Source of the DNA: Rhodocyclaceae bacterium
GTDB taxonomy: Bacteria > Pseudomonadota > Gammaproteobacteria > Burkholderiales > Rhodocyclaceae
NCBI GenBank assembly: GCA_027310465.1
Contig: DAIDAU010000163.1
Location: forward strand, 1-37,122
DNA length: 37,122 nucleotides
Direction: 5' to 3'
Below the pieces are notes generated by a model. That model worked only from the letters and a program-made list of their open reading frames with translations. It ran no database searches and was not told the origin of the DNA. Made by a program: the position numbers and the translations under genes. Of this stretch, positions 1 through 8,346 are shown in pieces; position 1 is the stretch's first letter; each line of letters opens with the position of its first letter.

Positions 1-517
1 CCGCGGCGACGTCGAGCGCGAGGCGCACGCTGCGGCCGATCAGGCTCGCCACCATCTCGACGAAGCGCGCGCGCTCGCCGAGCAGGCCGTCGTCGGGCGC
101 GTCGGGCTGCACCGCGAGCACGCCCTTGAGCGTGCCGCCGACGTTGATCGGCGCAGCGATGAACGGCAGCTCGCGGTCGTAGATGCCGAGACGGTTGAGG
201 AAGCGCGGATCGCGGCCGAGCACCGGCAGGGCGACCGAGCGCTTGTCCTCCAGCAGCACGCCGAGGATGCCTTCGCCAGGCTGGAAGCGCACGTCCTCGG
301 CCGCGTCGACTTCGCTGCCGTGAACGGCGTTGACCACCAGCTCGCCGCTTTCGGGATCGACCACGCTGACCAGTCCGCGTGCGAGGCCGGCTTCCTCGTC
401 GAGCACCTCCAGCACCTGCCGCACCGTCTGGCCCCAGTCGAGCGAACGCGACAGGATCTCGCTGACGCGGTAGAGGCAGCCGAGCTCGGCGCGATGCAGT
501 TGCGCGACGAGGCTCAT
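1..517 (-). CDS. nifA: NifA, N-terminal GAF domain (partial, runs off left edge)
   Basis: Reverse-strand translation MSLVAQLHRAELGCLYRVSEILSRSLDWGQTVRQVLEVLDEEAGLARGLVSVVDPESGELVVNAVHG... resembles the NifA GAF region; start overlaps the nifL stop (ATGA). Confidence 0.85.
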   Translation of the reverse strand, partial: MSLVAQLHRAELGCLYRVSEILSRSLDWGQTVRQVLEVLDEEAGLARGLVSVVDPESGELVVNAVHGSEVDAAEDVRFQPGEGILGVLLEDKRSVALPVLGRDPRFLNRLGIYDRELPFIAAPINVGGTLKGVLAVQPDAPDDGLLGERARFVEMVASLIGRSVRLALDVAA

Positions 518-2013
518 GATCGCCTCAGCGGCAGCACGACGCGCGCGACGCAGCCGCCGCCCTCGGCCGCTTCCAGTTCGACGGCGCCGCCGTGGTCCTG
601 CGCCACCTGCTGCGCCGACGCGAGGCCGGTGCCCAGATGGCCGCGCTCCTTCTTGGTCGTGAAGAAGGGCTCGAAAGCCTTGAGGCGCGCCGCGGCGGGA
701 ATGCCGGGGCCGCTGTCGCGGATGGCGACCTCGACCGCATCGTCCGTTGCAGCGCTGGTGATGGACAGCTCGCGCTCGCGCCAGCCCTTGGTGTTGAGCG
801 CCTCGACGGCATTGTCGATCAGCGCCTTGAGCATCGTGCGCAGCCGGTTCGGGTAGCCGAGGATGGCCGGCAGCACCGCCTGCGGCCGCCATGCGACGTG
901 GATGCCGAGCGCCAGCATGCGCGGCGCGGCGAGCTCGAGCACGTCGTGCAGCGCCTCGTTGAGATTGACCGCGGTCGGCAGTTCGCCGGAATTCGCGGGA
1001 ATGGCGGCGCGCAGCCCGTCGAGCGCCGCGCGCGCCGCGTTCATCGCCTCGGCCAGCGCGGCGCCGGCCGGCAGGCCGCCGCCGCGCCGCTCCATGGTGC
1101 CGAGCACCGAGCCCATCATGTTGAGCGGACCTTCGAGCTGGTAGACCGCCGCCGCCAGCGTCTCGCGCAGCGCGGTGATGCGGTTCTCCTCGGCCAGCAT
1201 GGCGCGCAGCGCCGCCATGCGCGCCTTCTCCTGCTGAGCGCGCTGCTCGGTGGTCTCCGTCGCGGCGAGAAGCAGGAAGACGCTCTTGGCGCCGCCGAAG
1301 AAGCTGTCCGCGTCGCCCTCCTCGCGCCGCACCCAGATGGCCGAGCAGGAGAACCAGCGCGCCCGCGCCCGCGTGTCGATGCGCACCTCGCGGTTGAGAA
1401 AGGCGTAGCTGCCCTCCTTCGCGGCGCCGAGGCCGTGGCCCATGTCGGCGCGCACGGCGTCGAGGATCGCCGCGGCGGGCTCCACCATGCCGAGGTCGCC
1501 CATCAGCTTCTTGTACTCGTGGTTATCGAGCACGACGCGATGGTCGCCGTCGAGCAGCGCCATCACCAGCGGCGCGGCGTCGACGACCGTCTCGATCAGC
1601 GCCTTCTGGTTCGCGACCTCGCATTCGAGCCGGTGCAGGCCGGTGACGTCGCGCTGCAGGCCGAGGTAGCGCACCACCTCGCCCTGGTCGTCGAGGACCG
1701 GCGTGATGACGAGCTCGGCCAGATACTTGCCGCCGTCGGCGCGGCGATTCACCAGCCGTCCGGTCCACGACTGGTGCGCGGCGAGCTTGCTCCAGAGGTC
1801 GCGGTAGACCGCCGGCGGCGTCACCTTGTGCGACAGCATCGATTGCTTGCGCCCGAGCGCGGCTTCCTGCGCATACCCGGTGATGCGGGTGAAGGCGGGG
1901 TTGACGTAGAGGATGTTCGCCTCGACGTCGGTGATCGACACGCCGAGGTCGGCCTGCTCGACGACCTGCTCGAACACCGCGGGCGGAAGCTCCGGAACGG
2001 GCGCTGATTTCAT
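514..2013 (-). CDS. nifL: NifL, PAS-containing nitrogen fixation negative regulator
   Basis: ORF 514..2511 trimmed to MKSAPVPELPPAVFEQVVEQADLGVSITDVEANILYVNPAFTRITGY...; PAS plus HATPase-like C-terminus, strong resemblance to Azotobacter NifL; adjacent to nifA. Confidence 0.9.
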   Translation of the reverse strand: MKSAPVPELPPAVFEQVVEQADLGVSITDVEANILYVNPAFTRITGYAQEAALGRKQSMLSHKVTPPAVYRDLWSKLAAHQSWTGRLVNRRADGGKYLAELVITPVLDDQGEVVRYLGLQRDVTGLHRLECEVANQKALIETVVDAAPLVMALLDGDHRVVLDNHEYKKLMGDLGMVEPAAAILDAVRADMGHGLGAAKEGSYAFLNREVRIDTRARARWFSCSAIWVRREEGDADSFFGGAKSVFLLLAATETTEQRAQQEKARMAALRAMLAEENRITALRETLAAAVYQLEGPLNMMGSVLGTMERRGGGLPAGAALAEAMNAARAALDGLRAAIPANSGELPTAVNLNEALHDVLELAAPRMLALGIHVAWRPQAVLPAILGYPNRLRTMLKALIDNAVEALNTKGWRERELSITSAATDDAVEVAIRDSGPGIPAAARLKAFEPFFTTKKERGHLGTGLASAQQVAQDHGGAVELEAAEGGGCVARVVLPLRRS

Positions 2014-2024
2014 GCGCAGCGTCG

Positions 2025-2040
2025 TGCAGGTTCCATGCCA
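2025..2040 (-). promoter_or_regulatory. sigma54 -24/-12 promoter of nifLA
   Basis: Reverse strand TGGCATGGAACCTGCA; GG-N10-GC spacing, close to TGGCAYGN4YTGCA consensus. Confidence 0.75.
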
Positions 2041-2113
2041 CGGCGATCCGGTCGCCGCGAAAAGCCTGCCGCGTGGGGCTCGCGGCCGCATCGGTGTCGG
2101 GTTTGTCCCGCCT

Positions 2114-2129
2114 TGTCGCAAATGCGACA
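2114..2129. promoter_or_regulatory. NifA upstream activator sequence
   Basis: TGTCGCAAATGCGACA = TGT-N10-ACA, between divergent nifL and rnfG sigma54 promoters. Confidence 0.8.
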
Positions 2130-2221
2130 GGGACCGCGATGCGCCGTTCGAGTGCGCGCCCGATCCCGAAAAGTCCATGTCGGTGCGGACTTGCGATTGT
2201 CGTCCGCGGGTACCGCGACGG

Positions 2222-2237
2222 TGGCATGAAACCTGCG
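2222..2237 (+). promoter_or_regulatory. sigma54 -24/-12 promoter of rnf operon
   Basis: TGGCATGAAACCTGCG; GG-N10-GC spacing, 24 nt upstream of the rnfG ATG. Confidence 0.8.
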
Positions 2238-2260
2238 AAACGAACATCGAAAGACCCGAC

Positions 2261-2893
2261 ATGAACGTTTCCGACACCCTCGAACCACCGGCCCCCCGCA
2301 CCTGGATGCACGGCGTCATCCTCGGCGCCTTCTGCCTGGGTTTCGGCCTGCTGCTGGCGCTCACCGATCGCTGGACGGTCGACGACATCGCCGCGCGCGC
2401 GCTCGAAGACCGCCAGAACTCGCTCAAGCAGGTGATGCCCGACGCGATCCTCGACAACAATCCGGTGACCGACACGCTGACCATGACCAATGCCGCGGGA
2501 AAGGAAATCACCGTCTATCGCGCGCGGCGCGCCGGCAAGGTGACCGGCGTCGCTTACGAGATCTACGGCAACGGCTACGCCGGCGAGGTCAAGCTGATGA
2601 TGGGCATCGACGCGGAGGGCCGCGTGCTCGGCGTGCGTGCCCTGGCACACAAGGAGACGCCGGGGCTCGGCGACAAGATCGAAGAGAAGAAGACCGGCTG
2701 GATCTTGCGCTTCACCGGTTTGTCATTGGGTAATCCTCCGGCGGAACGCTGGAAGGTCAAGAAGGACGGCGGCGACTTCGATCAGTTCGCGGGCGCGACG
2801 ATCACGCCGCGCGGAGTGGTCGGTGCGATTCGAGGGGGGCTGGAGTTCTTCGCTGCTCACAAGGATGAGTTGCTGAAAGGGAAGCAAGGATGA
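2261..2893 (+). CDS. rnfG: RnfG, electron transport complex subunit G
   Basis: MNVSDTLEPPAPRTWMHGVILGAF...HKETPGLGDKIEEKK...FDQFAGATITPRGVV; FMN-binding GATxT motif. Confidence 0.9.
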   Translation: MNVSDTLEPPAPRTWMHGVILGAFCLGFGLLLALTDRWTVDDIAARALEDRQNSLKQVMPDAILDNNPVTDTLTMTNAAGKEITVYRARRAGKVTGVAYEIYGNGYAGEVKLMMGIDAEGRVLGVRALAHKETPGLGDKIEEKKTGWILRFTGLSLGNPPAERWKVKKDGGDFDQFAGATITPRGVVGAIRGGLEFFAAHKDELLKGKQG

Positions 2894-2913
2894 GTTTCGG
2901 GCTTTCGGTGCGC

Positions 2914-3026
2914 GCTCGGGCCGACGGGGTGCCCTGCTGCGCTGCGTGTCCCCCGGCGGACAAGAGCGATGAGGCGTCCGCCTCCTCCTTTACCTCCGCG
3001 CAGCAGGGCACCCCATCAGCCCGAGC
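2914..3026 (-). repeat. Nested palindromic element copy A
   Basis: Arms 2914-2942 and 2998-3026 (29 nt) inverted-complementary; core on minus strand reads GGTAAAGGAGGA-GGCGGAC...GTCCGCC-GGGGGACA. Confidence 0.85.
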
Positions 3027-3068
3027 GGAACCACCGTGCCATCTGCGCTCAAAACACCGCGGCATCGA

Positions 3069-3178
3069 GCCGAGGGTGATGGGTGGTCGTCGACGCGTAG
3101 GTAAAGGAGGAGGCGCAGGCCTTTTGATCTTCTGCGCCGGGGGACACGAAGCGACGACGACCACCCGTCGCCCTCGGC
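3069..3178 (+). repeat. Nested palindromic element copy B
   Basis: Arms 3069-3092 and 3155-3178; plus-strand core GTAGGTAAAGGAGGA-GGCGCAG...CTGCGCC-GGGGGACACGAAG. Confidence 0.85.
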
Positions 3179-3197
3179 GGTTAAGAGCTCCGCGATC

Positions 3198-3875
3198 ATG
3201 AAAACAACCACCACCAAGACCATCATCAAAGACGGCCTCTGGGACAACAACGGCGTGTTCTCCATGCTGCTCGGCATGTGCCCGACCATGGCCATGACGA
3301 CCAGCGCCACCAACGGCTTCGGCATGGGCGTCGCCACTGCCGTCGTCATGGCGGCCTCGAGCCTGCTGGTGTCGGCCTTTCGCAGCCGCATCACCCAGGA
3401 AGTGCGCATTCCCGTGTTCATCCTGATCGTCGCCGCGATGGTCACGCTGGTCGACCTTGCGATGAACGCCTTCATGCACGAGCTGTACAAGGTGCTCGGC
3501 CTGTTCATCCCGCTGATCGTCTCGAACTGCCTGCCGCTGGCGCGGCTCGAAGCCTTCGCCGCCAAGGAGCCGGTGCTGCCGTCCTTTCTCGATGGGCTCT
3601 TCATGGGCATCGGCTTCACCTTTGCGCTGACCGCCATCGGCGCCGTACGCGAGATCGTCGGCTCGGGCACGCTGTTCGCGGATGCTTCGCTGCTGCTCGG
3701 GCCGGGATTCAAGTTCATGGAACTGCGCCTGCTGCCGCCGAGCATGAGCGTGCTGATGATGATCCTGCCGCCCGGGGGCTTCCTGGTCACCGGCCTGCTG
3801 GTCGTCGCCAAGCGCTTGGTCGACCTGCGCGCCGGCAAGGAGATACAGATGGGAGGCGCGCACTGTGTGGCATGA
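3198..3875 (+). CDS. rnfE: RnfE, electron transport complex subunit E
   Basis: IIKDGLWDNNGVFSMLLGMCPTMAMTTSATNGFGMG...; RnfE/NqrD family membrane protein. Confidence 0.92.
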   Translation: MKTTTTKTIIKDGLWDNNGVFSMLLGMCPTMAMTTSATNGFGMGVATAVVMAASSLLVSAFRSRITQEVRIPVFILIVAAMVTLVDLAMNAFMHELYKVLGLFIPLIVSNCLPLARLEAFAAKEPVLPSFLDGLFMGIGFTFALTAIGAVREIVGSGTLFADASLLLGPGFKFMELRLLPPSMSVLMMILPPGGFLVTGLLVVAKRLVDLRAGKEIQMGGAHCVA

Positions 3876-4353
3876 CGCGCACACCATCGAAGGCGTCGCG
3901 CGCGTGGTCGGCGTCGATCCCGACGGCGGCGCCTGGCTCGAGCCCGAGCAGACCACGAGCTGCGGGCATTGCGCCTCGGCCGAGGCTTGCGGTGGCAAGG
4001 GCATCGGCACCATCGCCGGCCGGCTGGCGGCGCGGCGTTTCCACATCGACGGCGGACCGCGGCTGCACGTCGGCGATCGCGTCGTCGTCGGCGTCGAGGA
4101 CCGGATGCTGCTGAAGGGCGCGCTGGCCGCCTATGCGCTGCCGCTGCTCGTCGGCTTCCTTGCCGGCGGCGTCGCGCAGGAGCTGGTCGCCAGCGACGCC
4201 GTGACGATGGCAAGCATGGCGATCGGGCTCGGCGCGGGATTGGTCGCCGCGCGCCTGCTGGCTCGGCGCATGGCGCGCGCGGGCGGCCTCGCGCCGCGCT
4301 TCGTGCGCCTTGCGGCGGCCGACGAATGCCTTCCGCGCGGGGTGGCGCAATGA
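3865..4353 (+). CDS. RseC/MucC-like (SoxR-reducing system) membrane protein
   Basis: EGVARVVGVDPDGGAWLEPEQTTSCGHCASAEACGG plus two hydrophobic segments; GTG start overlaps rnfE. Confidence 0.75.
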   Translation: MWHDAHTIEGVARVVGVDPDGGAWLEPEQTTSCGHCASAEACGGKGIGTIAGRLAARRFHIDGGPRLHVGDRVVVGVEDRMLLKGALAAYALPLLVGFLAGGVAQELVASDAVTMASMAIGLGAGLVAARLLARRMARAGGLAPRFVRLAAADECLPRGVAQ

Positions 4354-4931
4354 AGGAGGCGCTGCTCATGATGGTCGGCGCGGCGCTGGTGAACAACGTG
4401 ATCCTGGCGCGCTTCCTCGGCCTGTGCTCGTTCATGGGCGTCACCACGCGCATCGACACGGCGGCGGGCATGGGCCTCGCGACGACCTTCGTCATAACGG
4501 TGTCGTCGATGGCCGACTGGGCCGTGCAGCGCTGGCTGCTCGACGCCTACGGCCTGGGCTTCCTGCGCACGGTGACCTTCATCCTGGTCATCGCCAGCGC
4601 GGTGCAGTTCACCGAGATGACGGTGAAGAAGGTCTCGCCCGCGCTGTTCCAGATGCTAGGCATCTACCTGCCGCTGATCACCACCAACTGCGCGGTGCTC
4701 GGCGTCGCGCTGCTGCTGGTCGAGGGCCGCATGGGCTTCATCGGCGCGACGCTGTTCGCCTTCGCCTCCTCGCTCGGCTACAGCCTGGTGATGGTGATCT
4801 TCGCGGGGTTGCGCGAGCGCCTGGCGCTGGCGCAGGTGCCGCGGCTGTTCGCGGGACCCCCGATCGGCTTCATCGTCGCGAGTCTCCTGGCGATGGCGTT
4901 CATGGGTTTTTCCGGCATCAGCACCAATTAA
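4350..4931 (+). CDS. rnfA: RnfA, electron transport complex subunit A
   Basis: MKEALLMMVGAALVNNVILARFLGLCSFMGVTTRIDTAAGMGLATTFVIT...ITTNCAVLGVALL; start overlaps previous stop (ATGA). Confidence 0.93.
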   Translation: MKEALLMMVGAALVNNVILARFLGLCSFMGVTTRIDTAAGMGLATTFVITVSSMADWAVQRWLLDAYGLGFLRTVTFILVIASAVQFTEMTVKKVSPALFQMLGIYLPLITTNCAVLGVALLLVEGRMGFIGATLFAFASSLGYSLVMVIFAGLRERLALAQVPRLFAGPPIGFIVASLLAMAFMGFSGISTN

Positions 4932-4941
4932 GGAGAACGGG

Positions 4942-5475
4942 ATGTTTAGCGCAGTCGGCAGCTTGACGGTGATGGGCGTGACGCTCGGCGGCCTGCTCGG
5001 CGTGGCCTCGCGCTATCTCGCCGTCGAAGGCAATCCGATCGAGGCCGAAATCCAGGCGCTGCTGCCCGGCTCGCAATGCGGCCAGTGCGGCTACGTCGGC
5101 TGCGCGCAGGCGGCCGCGGCGCTGGCGGCGGGCACCGCGCCGGTGACGCTCTGCCCGCCGGGCGGGCGCGCGCTTGCGCAGGAGCTGGCGGCCAAGCTCG
5201 GCGTGAAAGCGGACCTTTCCGCCGTGGCCGACGACGGACCCAAGGTCGCGCGCGTCGCCGAGGAGATCTGCATCGGCTGCTGCCGCTGCATCAAGGTCTG
5301 CCCGACCGACGCTGTGATCGGCGCGGCGAAGCAGATCCACAACGTGATCCGCGAGGCCTGCACCGGCTGCGGCGCCTGCATCGAGCGCTGCCCGACCGAG
5401 GCGATGACGCTGGCGCCGATCGCCGTCGGCCTGCAGTACTGGATCTGGCCGAAGCCTCTGGCGGCGGTGGCATAG
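4942..5475 (+). CDS. rnfB: RnfB, Fe-S subunit
   Basis: LLPGSQCGQCGYVGCAQAA... four-Cys motif and two 4Fe-4S ferredoxin motifs (CIGCCRCIKVCP, CTGCGACIERCP). Confidence 0.95.
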   Translation: MFSAVGSLTVMGVTLGGLLGVASRYLAVEGNPIEAEIQALLPGSQCGQCGYVGCAQAAAALAAGTAPVTLCPPGGRALAQELAAKLGVKADLSAVADDGPKVARVAEEICIGCCRCIKVCPTDAVIGAAKQIHNVIREACTGCGACIERCPTEAMTLAPIAVGLQYWIWPKPLAAVA

Positions 5476-5476
5476 C

Positions 5477-7015
5477 ATGGGATTCCTCGAGCGCATCTTC
5501 CGCGAACCGCGCTGGGGCGTGCATCCGGACGACCGCAAGCGGCCGGCCGCGGACGCTCCGCTGCGCAAGCTGCCGCCGCCGGCGCGCGTCTATATGCCGC
5601 TGCAGCAGCATGTCGGCGGCGCGGCGCGGCCGATCGTGCTGGCCGGGCAGAAGGTGCTCAAGGGCCAGCTGATCGCCGAGGCGAGCGGCAACATCTCGGC
5701 ACCGATCCACGCGCCGGTCTCCGGCATCGTCGCCGCGATCGGCGACGTCACGGCACCGCATGCCTCGGGACTGCCGTTCGCCGCGATCACGCTCGCATCG
5801 GACTTCGAGGAGCGCTGGGTCGAAGGCGAAGAAATCTCCGATCCGTTCTCACTTGCGCCCGAGGAGGTCGCGCGGCGCACCGCGGCGGCCGGCATCGTCG
5901 GCCTCGGCGGCGCGACCTTTCCGGCGGCAGCGAAGTTCGCGCTCGGCCGCCGGCTCAAGGTCGACACGCTGATCGTCAACGGCGGCGAATGCGAACCCTA
6001 TCTCTCGGCCGACGACCGCATCATGCGCGACCGTCCCGACGAGGTCGTCGACGGCGTGCGCATCGTGATGCACGCGATCGGCGCGCGGCAGGCGCTGGTC
6101 GGCATCGAGGACAACAAGCCCGAGGCCATCGCCGCCATGCGCGTCGCCGCGGCAGCCTTCCCCGAAGTGAACATCCGGCCGGTGCCCGCGCGCTACCCGA
6201 TGGGCTCGGACCGGCAACTGATCATCACGCTGACCGGCCGCGAGGTGCCGGCCGACGCCCGCGCGGCGGAAGTCGGAGTGCTGGTGCACAACGTATCGAC
6301 CTGCGCCGCGGTGCATCGGGCCGTGCGCTTCGGCCGGCCGCTCGTCGAACGCATCGTCACCGTCAACGGCGGCGCGGTGACGCGACCCGGAAACGTCTTC
6401 GCGCCGATCGGCACGCTGGTGCAGGAACTGCTCGACTTCTGCGGCCTCGACGAAGCGCCGGCCCGCATCGTCATGGGCGGGCCGATGATGGGGACGCCGC
6501 TGGCCCACGGCCAGGTGCCGCTGGTGAAGGGCGCCAGCGGCATCCTCGCCTTCGATGCGCGCGAAGCGCATGTGCCGCCCGCCGGTCCCTGCATCCGCTG
6601 CGGCAACTGCACGCGCGCCTGCCCGATGGGGCTGCAGCCGCTCGAGCTGGGCGCGCGCGTGCGCGCCGGCGACCTCGACGGCGCCGCGAAGCTGCACCTC
6701 GGCGACTGCATGTCCTGCGGCTGCTGCGCCTACGTCTGTCCCTCGCATATTCCGCTGGTGCAGTACTTCAACCACGCCAAGGGCGAGCTCTGGGCGAAGG
6801 AGCGCGCCAAGCTGCGCACCGAGGCGACCAAGCGGCTCGCCGCCGCGCGCCTCGAGCGCGTGGAACGCGAAGCCCGGGAGAAGGCCGAAGCCGCGGCGCG
6901 GCGCAAGGCCGAGCGCGCGGCCGCGAAAGCCAGGACTGCCGCCGAAGCGCAGGCCGGCGCGGAAAGCGGGGCGGCACCGCCGGCACAGTCCCAGCACGAA
7001 GGAGAAACGGCATGA
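5477..7015 (+). CDS. rnfC: RnfC, NADH-binding/Fe-S subunit
   Basis: GLGGATFPAAAKF...VNGGECEPYLSADDRIM...; CIRCGNCTRACP and CMSCGCCAYVCP motifs. Confidence 0.95.
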   Translation: MGFLERIFREPRWGVHPDDRKRPAADAPLRKLPPPARVYMPLQQHVGGAARPIVLAGQKVLKGQLIAEASGNISAPIHAPVSGIVAAIGDVTAPHASGLPFAAITLASDFEERWVEGEEISDPFSLAPEEVARRTAAAGIVGLGGATFPAAAKFALGRRLKVDTLIVNGGECEPYLSADDRIMRDRPDEVVDGVRIVMHAIGARQALVGIEDNKPEAIAAMRVAAAAFPEVNIRPVPARYPMGSDRQLIITLTGREVPADARAAEVGVLVHNVSTCAAVHRAVRFGRPLVERIVTVNGGAVTRPGNVFAPIGTLVQELLDFCGLDEAPARIVMGGPMMGTPLAHGQVPLVKGASGILAFDAREAHVPPAGPCIRCGNCTRACPMGLQPLELGARVRAGDLDGAAKLHLGDCMSCGCCAYVCPSHIPLVQYFNHAKGELWAKERAKLRTEATKRLAAARLERVEREAREKAEAAARRKAERAAAKARTAAEAQAGAESGAAPPAQSQHEGETA

Positions 7016-7041
7016 AAACGGAAGTTTCGGCGTAGGTTGAC

Positions 7042-8163
7042 GTGAGCACAGCGAACGTTAAGCAACCGCAGGTTGCGGCCGCAGGCAACGCGAACCCAAT
7101 CGGCACGCCCGTCTCGGCGCCGCATACGGCGACGCGCCTGTCCGTTCCGCGCGTCATGGGCACGGTGCTGCTGGCGCTGGCGCCGGCGACGCTGTTCGGC
7201 TTCTGGCTCTACGGCTGGCCGGCGATCTGGCTGTGGGGCTTCACCATCGCCGCCGCCGCGTCCGGCGAAGCGCTCTGCCTGCGCCTGATGGCGCGGCCCG
7301 TGCTGCCGGCCTTGCACGACGGCTCCGCCATCCTCACCGGCTGGCTGCTCGCGCTCTCGCTGCCGCCCTGGGCGCCGTGGTGGATCGGCGTCTTCGGCGG
7401 ACTGTTCGCCACCGTGCTCGCCAAGCAGGCCTTCGGCGGCCTCGGCCAGAACCTCTTCAACCCGGCGATGGTCGCGCGCGTGGCGCTGCTGATTTCCTTC
7501 CCGGTGCAGATGACCGCCTGGGTCGCGCCGCTGCCGCTCGGCGGCGCCAACGCACCCGGCCTGATCGACGGCCTCATGGTCGCGCTCAAGGGCATGCCGA
7601 GCGGACTCGACGCCGTCGCCAGCGCCTCGCTGCTCGGCTTCGCCAAGACGGAGATGTCGCGCGGCGTCGACCTGTTCGGTTCGCTCGCGCACGCCCCCGT
7701 GCAGACCTGGATCGGCAGCCGCCCCGGCAGCCTCGGCGAGACGGCCGGCTGGCTGATCGCCGCCGGCGGACTCGCGATGATGGCGCTGCGCATCATCACC
7801 TGGCACATCCCCGTCGCGATGCTGCTTGGCATCGCGATCCCGGCGGCGATACTGCACTCCGTCGATCCCGCACGCTATCTCGACGCCGGCACGCATCTGA
7901 TGTCCGGCGGCGCCATGCTCGGCGCCTTCTTCATCGCCACCGACTACGTCACCTCGCCGGGCACGCCGCGCGGCCAGCTGATCTTCGGGGCGGGATGCGG
8001 CCTGCTGACCTACCTCATCCGAACCTGGGCCGGCTATCCCGAAGGCGTCGCGTTTGCCGTTCTGCTGATGAACTCGCTGACGCCGATCATCGATGCATAC
8101 GTGAAGCCGCGCATCTACGGACGCGACCGCAGCGGCGCGGCGATCGAGGCTCGACGCGGTTAG
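7042..8163 (+). CDS. rnfD: RnfD, electron transport complex subunit D
   Basis: GTG start; NLFNPAMVARVALLISFPVQMT...; ATDYVTSPGTPRGQLIFGAGCGLLTYLIR; NqrB/RnfD family. Confidence 0.92.
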   Translation: MSTANVKQPQVAAAGNANPIGTPVSAPHTATRLSVPRVMGTVLLALAPATLFGFWLYGWPAIWLWGFTIAAAASGEALCLRLMARPVLPALHDGSAILTGWLLALSLPPWAPWWIGVFGGLFATVLAKQAFGGLGQNLFNPAMVARVALLISFPVQMTAWVAPLPLGGANAPGLIDGLMVALKGMPSGLDAVASASLLGFAKTEMSRGVDLFGSLAHAPVQTWIGSRPGSLGETAGWLIAAGGLAMMALRIITWHIPVAMLLGIAIPAAILHSVDPARYLDAGTHLMSGGAMLGAFFIATDYVTSPGTPRGQLIFGAGCGLLTYLIRTWAGYPEGVAFAVLLMNSLTPIIDAYVKPRIYGRDRSGAAIEARRG

Positions 8164-8196
8164 GGCGCGGTGCGATGGATCTGCTAACGCTAAACC

Positions 8197-8302
8197 GCCG
8201 AGGGCGACGGGAGGGCGCCGACGCTTCGTGTCCCCCGTCGGCCGCCAAAGGCGGCCTCCTCCTCCTTTACCTACGCGTCGACGCCCTCCCGCCACCCTCG
8301 GC
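8197..8302 (-). repeat. Nested palindromic element copy C
   Basis: Arms 8197-8224 and 8275-8302 (28 nt); minus-strand core GTAGGTAAAGGAGGAGGAGGCCGCC-TTT-GGCGGCC...GGGGGACACGAAG. Confidence 0.85.
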
Positions 8303-8346
8303 TTGGCAGCGTGGAGGCTCCAGGCAGGTACTGCGAGTCTCGCCGG

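Noticed and set aside
592-2007. 471 aa plus-strand ORF opposite nifL
   Set aside because: Antisense to a well-recognised nifL; Arg/His/Ala-rich composition typical of spurious ORFs in high-GC DNA.
2802-4495. Long minus-strand ORFs over rnfG/E/A (2802..4046, 2990..4495)
   Set aside because: Antisense to recognised rnf genes and spanning the palindromic repeats; low-complexity translation.
7012-7035. Seven-codon ORF MKTEVSA between rnfC and rnfD
   Set aside because: Too short to support as a gene; ATGA overlap with the rnfC stop could arise by chance.
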